Source: Pseudomonadota bacterium
GTDB taxonomy: Bacteria; Pseudomonadota; Gammaproteobacteria; Burkholderiales; SG8-39
Assembly (NCBI GenBank): GCA_026399375.1
Contig: JAPLRD010000193.1
Span: 1 to 41,813, forward strand
Reading direction: 5' to 3'
Length of the DNA: 41,813 bases
How positions within the stretch are numbered: the stretch's first letter is position 1; each line of letters begins with the position of its first letter. The notes beneath the pieces were generated by a model, which did no database searches, had not been told where the DNA came from, and worked only from the letters and a program-made list of their open reading frames with translations. Positions 25,491 through 34,422 of the stretch are shown piece by piece. The translations under genes were made by a program, and so were the position numbers.

Positions 25491-27148
25491 ACCAGCCCCT
25501 GGTGCCGCGCCCCGCGGCGACCCTGGTCCTGGTGCGCGACGCCGGCGACGGCATGGAAGTGTTCATGATCCGGCGCACGCAGTCGGCTGCATTCATGGGC
25601 GGCGCGCACGTGTTTCCGGGCGGCGGCGTCGATGCCAGCGATGCCTCGGACGAACTCGCTGCACACTGCCATGGCCTGGACGATGCCGAGGCGAGCCGCC
25701 TGCTCGGCCTGGAGCGGGGCGGACTCGCTTATTGGACAGCGGCGGTGCGCGAGTGCTTCGAGGAGGCAGGACTGCTGCTTGCCCACGACGCGGAAGGCGA
25801 GTACGCCGACCTGAACGAGGCGCAGCGCGCGCAGGTTTTCGCGCAATGGCGTGAATCGGTGCGCGCAGGGCGTTCGACGCTGGCAGATCTGTGCCGCGAA
25901 CAGCAGTTGCGCCTGGCCGCGGGGCGCATGGCGTATTTCAGCCACTGGATTACGCAACCCGGACGCCCGCGCCGCTACGACACGCGTTTCTTCGTGGCCG
26001 TGGCGCCCGGGGCGCAAACGCCCTCGCACGACAACAGCGAAACCGTGGATCATATTTGGATACGGCCGGCCGAAGCGCTGGACCGCCACCGCAGCGGTGA
26101 ATTCCATCTGGTGTTTCCGACGATCAAGACGCTGGAGAGCATTGCCGGCTTTGCCACCGCCTCGGCCTTGCTGGAGTTCGCGCGTTCGCCGCGGAAGATG
26201 CCGATCATGGCGCCGCGCACCGCGAGCAGCCGCGAAGGCCCGAAATTGCTTGTTCCCGGCGACTACGCCTACGCTGAGGTCGGCAAGCTTGATCCAGAGG
26301 GTAAAGGCACCGCGACCTGCGAAATCACTCCGGGTGCGGTCGTGCAATTGTCGCCGAAGGTCCGGCGCATCACTGCGCCGAATCCTGGTTTCATGACCGG
26401 CCCCGGCACCAATACCTACCTCCTGGGCAGCGACGGCGATATCGCGGTGATCGATCCCGGTCCGGCGCTCGACGCGCACGTCGAAACGGTGCTGGCGGCG
26501 ACGGGTAACCGGATCAAGTGGATCCTGGTCACGCACACGCACAAGGACCACTCGCCAGCGGCGATGCTGCTCAAGGCACGCACCGGTGCCGAAGTCATGG
26601 GCATGCCGCCGCCGCCGTACGAGAACCAGGACCAGAGCTTTCGTCCGGACCGTGTGCTTGCCGACGGCGAACGCCTCCAGTTGGCCGGCTGCGTGCTGCG
26701 CGTGATACACGCGCCGGGGCATGCTTCTAACCAGGTTTGCTTTCTGCTGGAAGAGGAAAAGCTGCTGTTCACAGGCGATCATGTGATGCAGGGCTCGACC
26801 GTGGTCATCAATCCGCCGGATGGCGATATGAAGGTCTATCTCGACTCGCTGCGCCAATTGCAGCGGGAAGACATCGCCTGGTTCGCGCCCGGACATGGCT
26901 TCGTCATGGACAAGACCCAGGAAGCTCTGGAACGTCTGCTCATTCACCGCCTCACGCGGGAGAACAAGGTAATGAACGCGGTGCGTGCCGCAGGCGTGGC
27001 CACCATGGAAACTCTGCTGCCCGTGGTGTATGACGATGTGCAGGCGCGCTTGTATCCGGTGGCGAGCCGGTCGCTGCTTGCGCATCTTATCAAGCTGAAA
27101 ACCGAGGGCAGGGTGCAGGAGGCTCAGGGGCGCTGGAGCATCGCATGA
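25475..27148 (+). CDS. Nudix hydrolase fused to metallo-beta-lactamase-fold hydrolase
   Basis: 557 aa from the GTG at 25475 (GGAG 8 nt upstream); the ATG at 25487, coupled to the possible leader ORF, is an alternative and costs four residues. Residues about 10-250 form a Nudix domain with the box core RECFEEAG at 92-99 and GGAHVFPGGGVD before it. Residues about 285-550 form an MBL domain with HxHxDH at 354-359 (THTHKDH), APGHASNQV and FTGDHVM, resembling LACTB2-like hydrolases. Both halves look catalytically intact. Its stop overlaps the next FNR-like gene by 4 bp. A clean-up role for nucleotide or CoA-type metabolites is possible, but unproven. Confidence 0.88.
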   Translation: MVRNMNQPLVPRPAATLVLVRDAGDGMEVFMIRRTQSAAFMGGAHVFPGGGVDASDASDELAAHCHGLDDAEASRLLGLERGGLAYWTAAVRECFEEAGLLLAHDAEGEYADLNEAQRAQVFAQWRESVRAGRSTLADLCREQQLRLAAGRMAYFSHWITQPGRPRRYDTRFFVAVAPGAQTPSHDNSETVDHIWIRPAEALDRHRSGEFHLVFPTIKTLESIAGFATASALLEFARSPRKMPIMAPRTASSREGPKLLVPGDYAYAEVGKLDPEGKGTATCEITPGAVVQLSPKVRRITAPNPGFMTGPGTNTYLLGSDGDIAVIDPGPALDAHVETVLAATGNRIKWILVTHTHKDHSPAAMLLKARTGAEVMGMPPPPYENQDQSFRPDRVLADGERLQLAGCVLRVIHAPGHASNQVCFLLEEEKLLFTGDHVMQGSTVVINPPDGDMKVYLDSLRQLQREDIAWFAPGHGFVMDKTQEALERLLIHRLTRENKVMNAVRAAGVATMETLLPVVYDDVQARLYPVASRSLLAHLIKLKTEGRVQEAQGRWSIA

Positions 27149-27915
27149 GCGAAGCTTCAATTCTTGAAACATGTAATCGCGCTTTGACGAAGCAGCCGGC
27201 TTCGGCGGTGCAGCGGACCTGCGAGCCCGTGGCGTGCAAGGATTGCGGCATCTACAACCTGTGCCTTCCGCTGGGGCTGGAGAAGGCGGACATGTCGTTG
27301 CTCGACAGCATCGTCAAGCGCAAGTCGGTATTCAAGCGCGGCGAGCTTTTTTTCCGTCCGGGAAAACGCTTCGATTGCGTGTACGCAATTCGCAGCGGAT
27401 CGGTGAAAAGCTACATCAGCACCGGGGACGGACGCACGCAAATAACCGGTTTTCATATCGCGGGCGACCTACTGGGCCTGAGTGCGCTCGCGGCGCGCGA
27501 ATATACATGTGAGGCCAGGGCGCTGGAGGAAACGTCGGTCTGCATGGTGGATGCAGCTCAATTCGACGAGCTGGCGCGGGAAATACCTTCGCTCCAATAC
27601 CAGATGCTCACGATCATGAGCAGGCAGATTCGTCAGGACGAGGAACTGATGCTGCTTCTCGGCAAGAGGAGCGCTGAAGAAAAGCTGGCGGGTTACCTGA
27701 TCGGGTTGTCGCGGCGGTATGCCAGCAGAAGTTTCACTCCGGTCGAATTCCACCTGAGCATGTCGCGCGGCGATATCGGCAATTATTTGGGAATAGCGGA
27801 GGAGACCGTGTGCCGGATCATGCGGCGTTTTCGGGATGAAAAGCTGATAACGACTCACAGAAGACAGATTCGGCTGAACGATCTGGACCGGCTGAGTGCG
27901 ATAGCACCTGTTTGA
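27145..27915 (+). CDS. FNR-type Crp-family regulator with iron-sulfur cysteines
   Basis: 256 aa. The [4Fe-4S] ligand set of FNR is present: Cys31, Cys34, Cys40 (CKDCGIYNLC) and Cys122 (REYTCEARA). The cyclic-nucleotide-like barrel is followed by a dimer helix and a helix-turn-helix, SRGDIGNYLGIAEETVCRI. In E. coli FNR the recognition helix has Glu, Ser, Arg (ETISR); here it is Glu220, Cys223, Arg224 (ETVCR), so the serine contact is replaced. This may alter the DNA site. The ATGA overlap couples it to the Nudix/MBL gene. It lies 311 bp before ccoN and is the likely local oxygen sensor for that operon, alongside the second FNR at 34423. Confidence 0.9.
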   Translation: MSEASILETCNRALTKQPASAVQRTCEPVACKDCGIYNLCLPLGLEKADMSLLDSIVKRKSVFKRGELFFRPGKRFDCVYAIRSGSVKSYISTGDGRTQITGFHIAGDLLGLSALAAREYTCEARALEETSVCMVDAAQFDELAREIPSLQYQMLTIMSRQIRQDEELMLLLGKRSAEEKLAGYLIGLSRRYASRSFTPVEFHLSMSRGDIGNYLGIAEETVCRIMRRFRDEKLITTHRRQIRLNDLDRLSAIAPV

Positions 27916-27996
27916 AATCAGCGAGTTAAGCGTTTCGGCGTCGTTCCGTTCTGGAACCGGGTTACGATTGTTTCAAGAATGATCGGGGTACGAAAG

Positions 27997-28010
27997 TTGA
28001 CCCAGGTCAG
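27997..28010. promoter_or_regulatory. FNR-family-like palindrome TTGAC-N4-GTCAG
   Basis: TTGACCCAGGTCAG has the FNR-box geometry (5-4-5) but with GAC/GTC cores where FNR has GAT/ATC. It lies in the gap between the FNR-like gene and ccoN, upstream of the better FNR box, and could bind an FNR paralogue with shifted specificity. Speculative. A T7 run follows at 28013-28019, so it might instead be part of a terminator for the upstream gene. Confidence 0.3.
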
Positions 28011-28123
28011 GGTTTTTTTGTCTGAATAACACTACTATCAACATGGCTTTTTGGATCCCCGTTTCCCTCCGCATTGTCCGGTACTTGGCGGCGCCGAAAG
28101 GGCGGCTTTTTAGAAGTGCCGGA

Positions 28124-28137
28124 CTGATCCAAATCAA
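28124..28137. promoter_or_regulatory. FNR box of the cco operon, class II position
   Basis: CTGAT-CCAA-ATCAA matches TTGAT-N4-ATCAA at nine of ten core bases. A TAGACT (28160-28165) lies downstream; a start site near 28172 would put the box centre at -41.5, the standard place for FNR activation. ccoN starts at 28227. Confidence 0.75.
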
Positions 28138-28226
28138 AAGAATCAATGGAGTCTGCCGCTAGACTTGCGTTGCAAACGGTCAGAATCGTACGTGGGTTTT
28201 TGTCAATCGATTACAGCGAGATGCGC

Positions 28227-29654
28227 ATGGACAATACGAATACATACAATTACACGGTGGTTCGACAGTTTGCCATCATGACCGTGGTGTGGGGTATCGT
28301 CGGGATGCTGGTGGGGGTCCTCATCGCCGCACAGTTGGCCTGGCCGGCGCTGAATTTCGATATCCCCTGGCTGACCTACGGGCGTCTGCGACCGCTGCAT
28401 ACCAATGCGGTGATTTTCGCGTTCGGCGGCAGTTCGCTGTTCGCGACTTCTTACTACGTGGTACAGCGCACCTGCCACGCGCGCTTGTTCGCTGGCGGCC
28501 TTGCGGCTTTCACCTTCTGGGGTTGGCAGTTGATCATCGTGCTGGCGGCGGTGACGCTGCCCTTGGGAATCACCTCGGGCAAGGAATACGCCGAACTGGA
28601 GTGGCCGATCGACATCCTCATTACCCTGGTCTGGGTTTCCTACGCCGTCGTGTTCTTCGGCACCATCGCCAAGCGCAAGACGCCTCACATCTACGTAGCG
28701 AACTGGTTCTTCGGAGCTATGATCATCACCATTGCCGTGCTGCATCTGGTCAACAGCGCAGCAGTGCCGGTCAGCTTCTGGAAGTCCTATTCGGCATACG
28801 CCGGTGTTCAGGATGCGATGATTCAGTGGTGGTATGGGCACAACGCCGTGGGCTTCTTCCTTACCGCAGGCTTTCTCGGGATGATGTACTACTTCATCCC
28901 CAAGCAGGCCGCCCGCCCGGTGTATTCGTACCGCCTGTCGGTGGTGCATTTCTGGGCGCTGATTTTCACCTATATGTGGGCTGGTCCGCACCATCTGCAT
29001 TACACAGCATTGCCAGACTGGGCGCAGTCGCTCGGCATGGTGTTCTCGCTCATCCTGCTTGCGCCTTCCTGGGGCGGCATGATCAACGGCATGATGACCC
29101 TGTCCGGCGCTTGGCACAAACTGCGCCAGGATCCCATCCTCAAGTTCCTGATCGTTTCATTGTCCTTCTACGGCATGTCGACGTTCGAAGGGCCGATGAT
29201 GTCGATCAAGACCGTCAACGCGCTCTCGCATTACACCGACTGGACCATCGGTCACGTGCACTCGGGCGCGCTTGGCTGGGTGGGGCTGGTGGCGATCGGC
29301 TCGATCTACTACCTGATCCCGCGCTTGTTCGGGCGCACGGCGATGTACAGCGTGCCGCTGATCAACATGCACTTCTGGATGTCCACGATAGGCATCGTGC
29401 TCTATATCTCTGCGATGTGGGTCGCGGGCGTGATGCAGGGCTTGATGTGGCGGGACATCAGTCCGGACGGCGCGCTCACCTATACCTTTGTCGAAGCGGT
29501 GAAAGACACCTACCCATACTACGTAGTACGCCTGCTGGGCGGACTCCTGTATCTTGCCGGCATGTTCGTGATGGCCTACAACGTGGCGCGGACGGTCGCA
29601 GGGGCACAAGCGGTGAATGCACCCATCCCGGCTGTCGCTGCAGCGCACGCCTGA
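28227..29654 (+). CDS. ccoN: cbb3-type cytochrome c oxidase subunit I (CcoN)
   Basis: 475 aa from the ATG at 28227, with GCGAG 6 nt upstream; an ATG at 28221 and open frame further up also exist. It has about twelve membrane segments and the heme-copper oxidase histidines: [13 protein letters not shown] (low-spin heme), [13 protein letters not shown] (CuB/Tyr helix), [13 protein letters not shown] (CuB His pair) and [12 protein letters not shown] (heme ligands). It is the catalytic subunit that reduces O2 at high affinity in the cytoplasmic membrane. It heads ccoNOQP behind an FNR box, consistent with induction under low oxygen. Confidence 0.96.
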   Translation: MDNTNTYNYTVVRQFAIMTVVWGIVGMLVGVLIAAQLAWPALNFDIPWLTYGRLRPLHTNAVIFAFGGSSLFATSYYVVQRTCHARLFAGGLAAFTFWGWQLIIVLAAVTLPLGITSGKEYAELEWPIDILITLVWVSYAVVFFGTIAKRKTPHIYVANWFFGAMIITIAVLHLVNSAAVPVSFWKSYSAYAGVQDAMIQWWYGHNAVGFFLTAGFLGMMYYFIPKQAARPVYSYRLSVVHFWALIFTYMWAGPHHLHYTALPDWAQSLGMVFSLILLAPSWGGMINGMMTLSGAWHKLRQDPILKFLIVSLSFYGMSTFEGPMMSIKTVNALSHYTDWTIGHVHSGALGWVGLVAIGSIYYLIPRLFGRTAMYSVPLINMHFWMSTIGIVLYISAMWVAGVMQGLMWRDISPDGALTYTFVEAVKDTYPYYVVRLLGGLLYLAGMFVMAYNVARTVAGAQAVNAPIPAVAAAHA

Positions 29655-29669
29655 GCGGAGAGAAAAATC

Positions 29670-30305
29670 ATGAACTTCAGTCACAGCATGGTCGAAAAAA
29701 ACAGCGCCCTGATGATCGCTCTGATCGTCCTGGCGATCGCGTTCGGCGGTCTGGTGGAAATCGTTCCCCTGTACTTTCAGAAATCGACCACCGAGCCGGT
29801 AGCCGGAATGAAACCGTATGCACCGGTGCAGCTGGCAGGGCGCGATATTTATATACGCGAAGGCTGCTACAACTGTCATTCGCAGATGATCCGGCCGCTG
29901 CGCGCGGAAACGGAACGCTACGGCCACTATTCGGTTGCGGGCGAATTCGTCTACGATCATCCGTTCCAGTGGGGCAGCAAGCGCACCGGCCCGGATTTGC
30001 ACCGCGTCGGCGGCAAGTACAATGACGACTGGCACCGCAGACACCTCGACAATCCTCGATCCCTGGTGCCCGAATCCAATATGCCGGGTTATCCCTGGCT
30101 GGCGAAGACCGCTGCGCGCAGCGACGACATCGAGGCCAAGATGCGCGCCCTGCGCAGCGTAGGCGTGCCCTATGCCGATGCGGATATTGCCGGCGCGGCC
30201 AAGGAACTTGCCGGCAAGACAGAGCAGGACGTGTTGATCGCCTATCTTCAGGGCCTGGGCACGGCGATCAAGCTGGGCGCTGCACCGGCGGTCGTGAGGA
30301 AATGA
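29670..30305 (+). CDS. ccoO: cbb3-type cytochrome c oxidase subunit II (CcoO)
   Basis: 211 aa. One N-terminal membrane anchor (about 12-33) and a periplasmic monoheme domain with CYNCH at residues 66-70. The axial Met probably lies in [10 protein letters not shown]. It passes electrons to CcoN. GGAGAG precedes the ATG, and the gene is 15 bp after ccoN and overlaps ccoQ by 4 bp. Confidence 0.96.
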   Translation: MNFSHSMVEKNSALMIALIVLAIAFGGLVEIVPLYFQKSTTEPVAGMKPYAPVQLAGRDIYIREGCYNCHSQMIRPLRAETERYGHYSVAGEFVYDHPFQWGSKRTGPDLHRVGGKYNDDWHRRHLDNPRSLVPESNMPGYPWLAKTAARSDDIEAKMRALRSVGVPYADADIAGAAKELAGKTEQDVLIAYLQGLGTAIKLGAAPAVVRK

Positions 30306-30472
30306 TGGAACTCAATCTTTTGCGATCGATTATTACTGTGGTCTTTTTTGTGCTGTTCGTCGCCATCGTGATTTGGGCGTACAGCGACCGCAGCAAAGCG
30401 GCTTTCGATCAGGCAGCGCGCCTGCCTTTTGACGAAGATGACGACAAGATCGGATTCGGGGAGCGGAAATGA
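30302..30472 (+). CDS. ccoQ: cbb3 oxidase small subunit CcoQ/FixQ
   Basis: 56 aa, easily missed because of its size. ATGATG start overlaps the ccoO stop and its own stop overlaps the ccoP start. One membrane helix (about 9-26, [16 protein letters not shown]) is followed by the typical CcoQ tail [17 protein letters not shown] and an acidic run DEDDD. CcoQ helps assemble or stabilise the oxidase. Confidence 0.92.
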   Translation: MMELNLLRSIITVVFFVLFVAIVIWAYSDRSKAAFDQAARLPFDEDDDKIGFGERK

Positions 30473-31410
30473 GCGATTTCACCAGCGGTTTCTGGAGTGT
30501 CTACATCAGCATCATCACCATCGTGAGCATCATCGCCTGCGGCGTGCTGCTGCAGGTGATGAGCACGCGCAAGGTGTCCGGCTCCGAAACGGAGACGACC
30601 GGGCATTCCTGGGACGAGGACCTGGTCGAGTACAACAATCCTTTGCCGCGCTGGTGGATCTGGATGTTCTATATAACCATCGTGTTCGGACTGTTGTATC
30701 TCTTTCTGTACCCCGGTTTGGGCACTTATGCCGGCTCATACAAATGGACGTCCATAAATCAGCTCAATGAAGAGGTGGCGCAGGCGAACGCGCTGTCCGG
30801 TCCGATCTACGAGAAATACTCGAAGACAGACGTGAAACAGCTGGCTGCCGATCCCGCTGCGATGGCGATCGGCCAGAAGCTGTTCCTGAATAATTGCTCG
30901 CAATGCCATTCTTCGGACGCTAGAGGCGGAAAGGGCTATCCGAACCTGGCTGACATGCACTGGATGTGGGGCGGCGAGGCGGAGCAGATCAAAGAGACCA
31001 TCGCAAACGGGCGCAAGGGGGTGATGCCGCCCTGGGGCGCAGTGTTGGGCGAGGACGGCGTGAAGGACGTGGCGCATTACGTGATGTCGATCAACGGCAG
31101 CACCTTTGACTCACTGCGTGCTGCGCGCGGCAAGGAGAAATTCATGACCATCTGCGTAGCGTGTCACGGTCCGGAAGCCAAAGGCAACCCGGCCATAGGT
31201 TCGGAGAACCTGACCATCAAGGCCCTGTTGCATGGGGCGGACGAACCCGCGCTGATCGAGACCATCAGCAAGGGGCGCATCGACGTCATGCCGGCGCAAA
31301 AGGAACTGCTGGGCGAGGCCAAAGTGCATATACTGACGGCTTATGTGTGGGGTCTCTCCAACAAACTTGGCGCGGCGGCCGCGCCAGCGGCAAAACCCGC
31401 CGCCAAGTGA
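30469..31410 (+). CDS. ccoP: cbb3-type cytochrome c oxidase subunit III (CcoP), diheme
   Basis: 313 aa. Two N-terminal membrane helices (about 10-30 and 62-84) with the conserved loop HSWDEDLVEYNNPLPRWW between them. Two c-type heme sites follow: CSQCH at 143-147 and CVACH at 229-233, each with a downstream Met (VMPPWG; DVMPAQ). It receives electrons from soluble cytochrome c. The C-terminus is an Ala/Pro/Lys tail. A strong hairpin follows immediately. Confidence 0.96.
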   Translation: MSDFTSGFWSVYISIITIVSIIACGVLLQVMSTRKVSGSETETTGHSWDEDLVEYNNPLPRWWIWMFYITIVFGLLYLFLYPGLGTYAGSYKWTSINQLNEEVAQANALSGPIYEKYSKTDVKQLAADPAAMAIGQKLFLNNCSQCHSSDARGGKGYPNLADMHWMWGGEAEQIKETIANGRKGVMPPWGAVLGEDGVKDVAHYVMSINGSTFDSLRAARGKEKFMTICVACHGPEAKGNPAIGSENLTIKALLHGADEPALIETISKGRIDVMPAQKELLGEAKVHILTAYVWGLSNKLGAAAAPAAKPAAK

Positions 31411-31448
31411 GCGCCGCATAGCGGCGCTCGTGCCCCCGGTTTTGGGGC
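31409..31448 (+). terminator. Tandem hairpins at the end of ccoNOQP
   Basis: GAGCGCCGC-ATA-GCGGCGCTC (31409-31429) is a perfect 9-bp stem starting within the ccoP stop. A second stem, GCCCC/GGGGC (31432-31448) with TTTT in its loop, follows. They may end or attenuate the structural operon before ccoG, or protect the upstream mRNA; without a clear T-run this is uncertain. Confidence 0.5.
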
Positions 31449-31530
31449 GAATCGGGGCATGCATCCGTGCGCGAAATGGCTCGCGCCGGATGCCCGACGG
31501 GCTGCGCTCCTTCCCGCAACTTGGGTATTC

Positions 31531-32973
31531 GTGAACGATATTGCAAAGAATTCGGTCTTATCCAAGCCGGATGATAGTGCCGAGCAACCGCTTTATGAAG
31601 CGCGCCAGGAAATCTATGCGCGCGCGGTAAGCGGCGCGTTCGCCCGCTGGCGCTGGGCGCTGGTCTTCATCACGCAGCTGGTGTTCTACGGCGGTCCTTG
31701 GCTCATCTGGAACGGACGCCAGGCGGTCCTGTTCGATCTCGTCGCGCGCAAGTTCTATATTTTCGGCATTGTCTTCTGGCCGCAGGATTTCATCTACCTA
31801 ACCGGCCTTCTCGTCATTTCGGCCCTGTCGTTGTTCCTCTTTACCGCAGTGGCAGGCCGGCTTTGGTGCGGCTTTGCCTGCCCGCAGACTGTATATACCG
31901 AGATCTTCATGTGGATAGAGCGCAAGGTCGAAGGTGACCGGTCCGCGCGCATGCGGCTGGATCAGGCGCACATGTCCGCGCGCAAGCTCGGCCTGAAGGC
32001 GGTCAAGCACGGACTGTGGGTTGCGCTGTCGCTGTGGACCGGATTCACCTTTGTCGGCTACTTTACGCCGATCCATCAGCTCGCAGCCGAAGTTGCGGGG
32101 GTTGCAGGGCAAATCGGTGCGCCGGCGCTGGGGCCGTGGGAAATATTCTGGATCCTGTTTTACGGATTCGCCACCTACGGCAATGCCGGCTGGATGCGTG
32201 AACAGGTGTGCAAGTATATGTGCCCGTATGCGCGCTTTCAGAGTGCAATGTTCGATCCTGACACTCTGATCATCACCTACGATCCTGCACGCGGCGAACC
32301 GCGTGGTCCGCGGGCTCGTAATGTTGACGCCAACGCGCTGGGTCTGGGACACTGCGTAGATTGCGGCGTCTGCGTCCAGGTCTGCCCCACCGGAATCGAT
32401 ATTCGCAAGGGCCTGCAATACGAATGCATAGGCTGCGCCGCATGCATCGACGGCTGCAATCAGGTGATGGCGCGGGTGGGCTACCCGACAGGGTTGGTGC
32501 GCTACACCACGGAGAACGCATTGCGGCAGAAGTTGTCCCAGCGTCAGATCGTTGCGCGCGCGCTGCGGCCGCGGGTTCTCGTCTATACCGGCATCCTTTG
32601 CATCATCATCATCGCAATCGGCGTCACTCTGGCAAGACGTGTGCCTCTCAAGGTGGATGTAATCCGCGACCGGGCAAACATCTCGCGCGAGGTCGACGGA
32701 AGGTGGGTGGAAAATATCTATCGCCTGCAGATCATGAACACGCAGGAGGTGCCGCATCGTTTCCTTATTCTTGCGCGCGGAGTGCAGACGCTGCATCTGG
32801 CAGATGACGCAGCGGTCGACATTCCGGGAGCCAGTTCCCGTATGGTTCCGGTGCGGCTTCGCGTTCAGAAAGACCAGTTGCAGGCAGGATCGCACAAGAT
32901 CGAGTTCGAGGTTTCGGCGGTGGACGATGCTTCCATCGTGGCGCGCGAGCGTTCGGTCTTCCTGGCGCAATGA
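31531..32973 (+). CDS. ccoG: Cytochrome c oxidase accessory protein CcoG (FixG/RdxA type)
   Basis: 480 aa from the GTG at 31531; the frame stays open to 31459, but that stretch follows the hairpins and shows no family similarity. Several membrane helices, the GFACPQTVYTEIFMWIER motif (membrane ferredoxin-like loop), then a 2x[4Fe-4S] module CVDCGVCVQVCPTG and CIGCAACIDGC at about 275-310. The C-terminal domain is an Ig-like FixG fold. CcoG is thought to reduce Cu(II) during cbb3 assembly. No strong Shine-Dalgarno is present before the GTG. Confidence 0.93.
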   Translation: MNDIAKNSVLSKPDDSAEQPLYEARQEIYARAVSGAFARWRWALVFITQLVFYGGPWLIWNGRQAVLFDLVARKFYIFGIVFWPQDFIYLTGLLVISALSLFLFTAVAGRLWCGFACPQTVYTEIFMWIERKVEGDRSARMRLDQAHMSARKLGLKAVKHGLWVALSLWTGFTFVGYFTPIHQLAAEVAGVAGQIGAPALGPWEIFWILFYGFATYGNAGWMREQVCKYMCPYARFQSAMFDPDTLIITYDPARGEPRGPRARNVDANALGLGHCVDCGVCVQVCPTGIDIRKGLQYECIGCAACIDGCNQVMARVGYPTGLVRYTTENALRQKLSQRQIVARALRPRVLVYTGILCIIIIAIGVTLARRVPLKVDVIRDRANISREVDGRWVENIYRLQIMNTQEVPHRFLILARGVQTLHLADDAAVDIPGASSRMVPVRLRVQKDQLQAGSHKIEFEVSAVDDASIVARERSVFLAQ

Positions 32974-32980
32974 GGTGGCA

Positions 32981-33508
32981 ATGAATTCGACGCCGACCCA
33001 GCCCTGGTACCGCGAGCCCTGGCCTTGGATATTGATGTCCGGCCCGGCAATCGTCGTCGTGGCGGGAACCATCACCGCATGGCTGGCGTTTCGCAACGCC
33101 GACGGCCTGGTGGTCGACGACTATTACAAGCAGGGACTCGCCATCAACCAGACTCTGGGTCGAAGCGAGACCGCGGCGCGCCTGGGGGTGAGGGCGGAGC
33201 TACGGCTCAGCGAAGGGCGCGTCAGCGTCAATCTTGGAGACGCCGCCGTTCGCGGAAAGCTCGTGCTGCGCATGGTGCACCCGACCCGTGCCGGCAGAGA
33301 TCAAAACCTGGAGCTGGTTTTGATCCGGCCTGGCGTCTATGAGGGCACGTTGCAGTCCTTGCAGCCTGGAAGGTGGCATGTCGTATTGGAGGACAGCGCC
33401 TGGCGGCTGGCCGGAGACTGGATACTGCCCGCAGCGGGCGTGCTGACGCTGGCGGGGCGCTTGCCGGTTGCGGCGGCAGCGGGCGCGTCAAGGGAGGAGA
33501 AGAGATGA
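32981..33508 (+). CDS. ccoH: FixH/CcoH family cbb3 assembly protein
   Basis: 175 aa from the ATG at 32981, with GAGG just upstream. One membrane helix (about 17-38) after YREPWPWILM, then DDYYKQGLAINQTL, a FixH hallmark, and a beta-rich periplasmic domain. FixH/CcoH takes part in maturation of the cbb3 complex. It is 7 bp after ccoG and overlaps the next gene by 4 bp. Confidence 0.9.
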   Translation: MNSTPTQPWYREPWPWILMSGPAIVVVAGTITAWLAFRNADGLVVDDYYKQGLAINQTLGRSETAARLGVRAELRLSEGRVSVNLGDAAVRGKLVLRMVHPTRAGRDQNLELVLIRPGVYEGTLQSLQPGRWHVVLEDSAWRLAGDWILPAAGVLTLAGRLPVAAAAGASREEKR

Positions 33509-33804
33509 AACATCAGCTGATGTGGATACTGTGGCCGGCGTTTTTGATAGCCGGAATTGCCGATGGAATCATGTTCAGTTTGTTCGATCCGCAGGACATG
33601 CACATCTTCGGCGAACAGGTGAATCTGGACCGCAGGGCGATTTATTCCATCGGATTTTTCCTCTTCTGGGGATTCACAGCTGCATCGAGCGCGCTAACAT
33701 GTTTTCTGCAGCGCTCACCGTTCGAGGTGAATCGCTGTCCGCTGCCGGAATCGGGGCGACCCGAAGGCTGCCCCCGCCGGGGCCAGCCGGGCGGATGCCG
33801 CTGA
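33505..33804 (+). CDS. Small two-helix membrane protein of the cco cluster
   Basis: 99 aa, ATG overlapping the ccoH stop, with AGGAGAAGAG upstream. Two hydrophobic helices (about 5-26 and 47-68) are separated by DPQDMHIFGEQVNLDRRAIY, followed by a Pro/Arg/Gly/Cys-rich cytoplasmic or periplasmic tail with cysteines near residues 78, 88 and 98. The translational coupling suggests an oxidase-assembly role. It does not look like CcoS or CcoI. I do not recognise a named family. Confidence 0.8.
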   Translation: MKHQLMWILWPAFLIAGIADGIMFSLFDPQDMHIFGEQVNLDRRAIYSIGFFLFWGFTAASSALTCFLQRSPFEVNRCPLPESGRPEGCPRRGQPGGCR

Positions 33805-33910
33805 TAGTCTTCCGCGGGTCGTCTCAGGATATCGACGCCGTCGCCGAATTAGGGAATTATGATGGAATGGGTTACTTCGCAGCGTAACCGGATCTCAAAC
33901 TGGAGGCGCC

Positions 33911-34354
33911 ATGTTTAAGAATGTTCTGATACCCACGGACGGCTCGAAACTGTCGGCAAAGGCGATCAAGTCAGGAATCGCATTCGCCAAGAGCATCAAC
34001 GCCCGGGTCACCGGCTGCTATGTAGTCGAGCCCTTTCAGCCCTACTATTTCGGCGACTACGTTCCTCCGGACATGCCCACGCCGAAAGAATTCGAGCATC
34101 ACGCCCGCGAAACGGGGGAAGCGTACTTGAAGCAGATCGAAACAGCGGCGCGTGCGGCGGGGCTCGCTTTCAGCGGGTCAGTGGTCAAGGCCGACAGCCC
34201 GTACGCCGGCATTATCAGCGCCGCAAAGAAAGGCCGTTGCGACCTGATTTTCATGGCCTCGCACGGGCGCAGCGGTCTGTCGGGGCTGTTGCTGGGTAGC
34301 GAGACGCACAAAGTCCTGACCCACAGCAAGATTCCGGTTCTGGTGTATCGCTAG
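33911..34354 (+). CDS. Universal stress protein (UspA family)
   Basis: 147 aa, single Usp domain. It starts MFKNVLIPTDGSKLSAKAI and has the ATP-binding pattern GRSGLSGLLLGSETHKVL near the C-terminus. GGAGG precedes the ATG. Members bind ATP and support survival under low oxygen or growth arrest. It lies 107 bp after the small membrane gene and is followed by a hairpin. Confidence 0.93.
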   Translation: MFKNVLIPTDGSKLSAKAIKSGIAFAKSINARVTGCYVVEPFQPYYFGDYVPPDMPTPKEFEHHARETGEAYLKQIETAARAAGLAFSGSVVKADSPYAGIISAAKKGRCDLIFMASHGRSGLSGLLLGSETHKVLTHSKIPVLVYR

Positions 34355-34373
34355 CGTTAGGCCTCATCCGGAG

Positions 34374-34397
34374 GGACGCAGTCTCAGGACTGCGTCC
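34374..34397. terminator. Perfect 10-bp hairpin between convergent usp and fnr genes
   Basis: GGACGCAGTC (34374-34383), loop TCAG, GACTGCGTCC (34388-34397). A perfect stem in the 68-bp convergent gap, well placed as a bidirectional terminator, although T-runs are lacking on both sides. Confidence 0.6.
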
Positions 34398-34422
34398 GGG
34401 CGGGGGAGAGTAACGCTTGATT

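Noticed and set aside
25394-27172. 592-codon open frame opposite the Nudix/MBL gene
   Set aside because: Arg/His-rich shadow without recognisable domain; the plus-strand gene has clear catalytic motifs.
28289-30025. Plus-strand frame spanning ccoN and ccoO in another phase
   Set aside because: Out of phase with two clear oxidase genes and Arg/His-rich.
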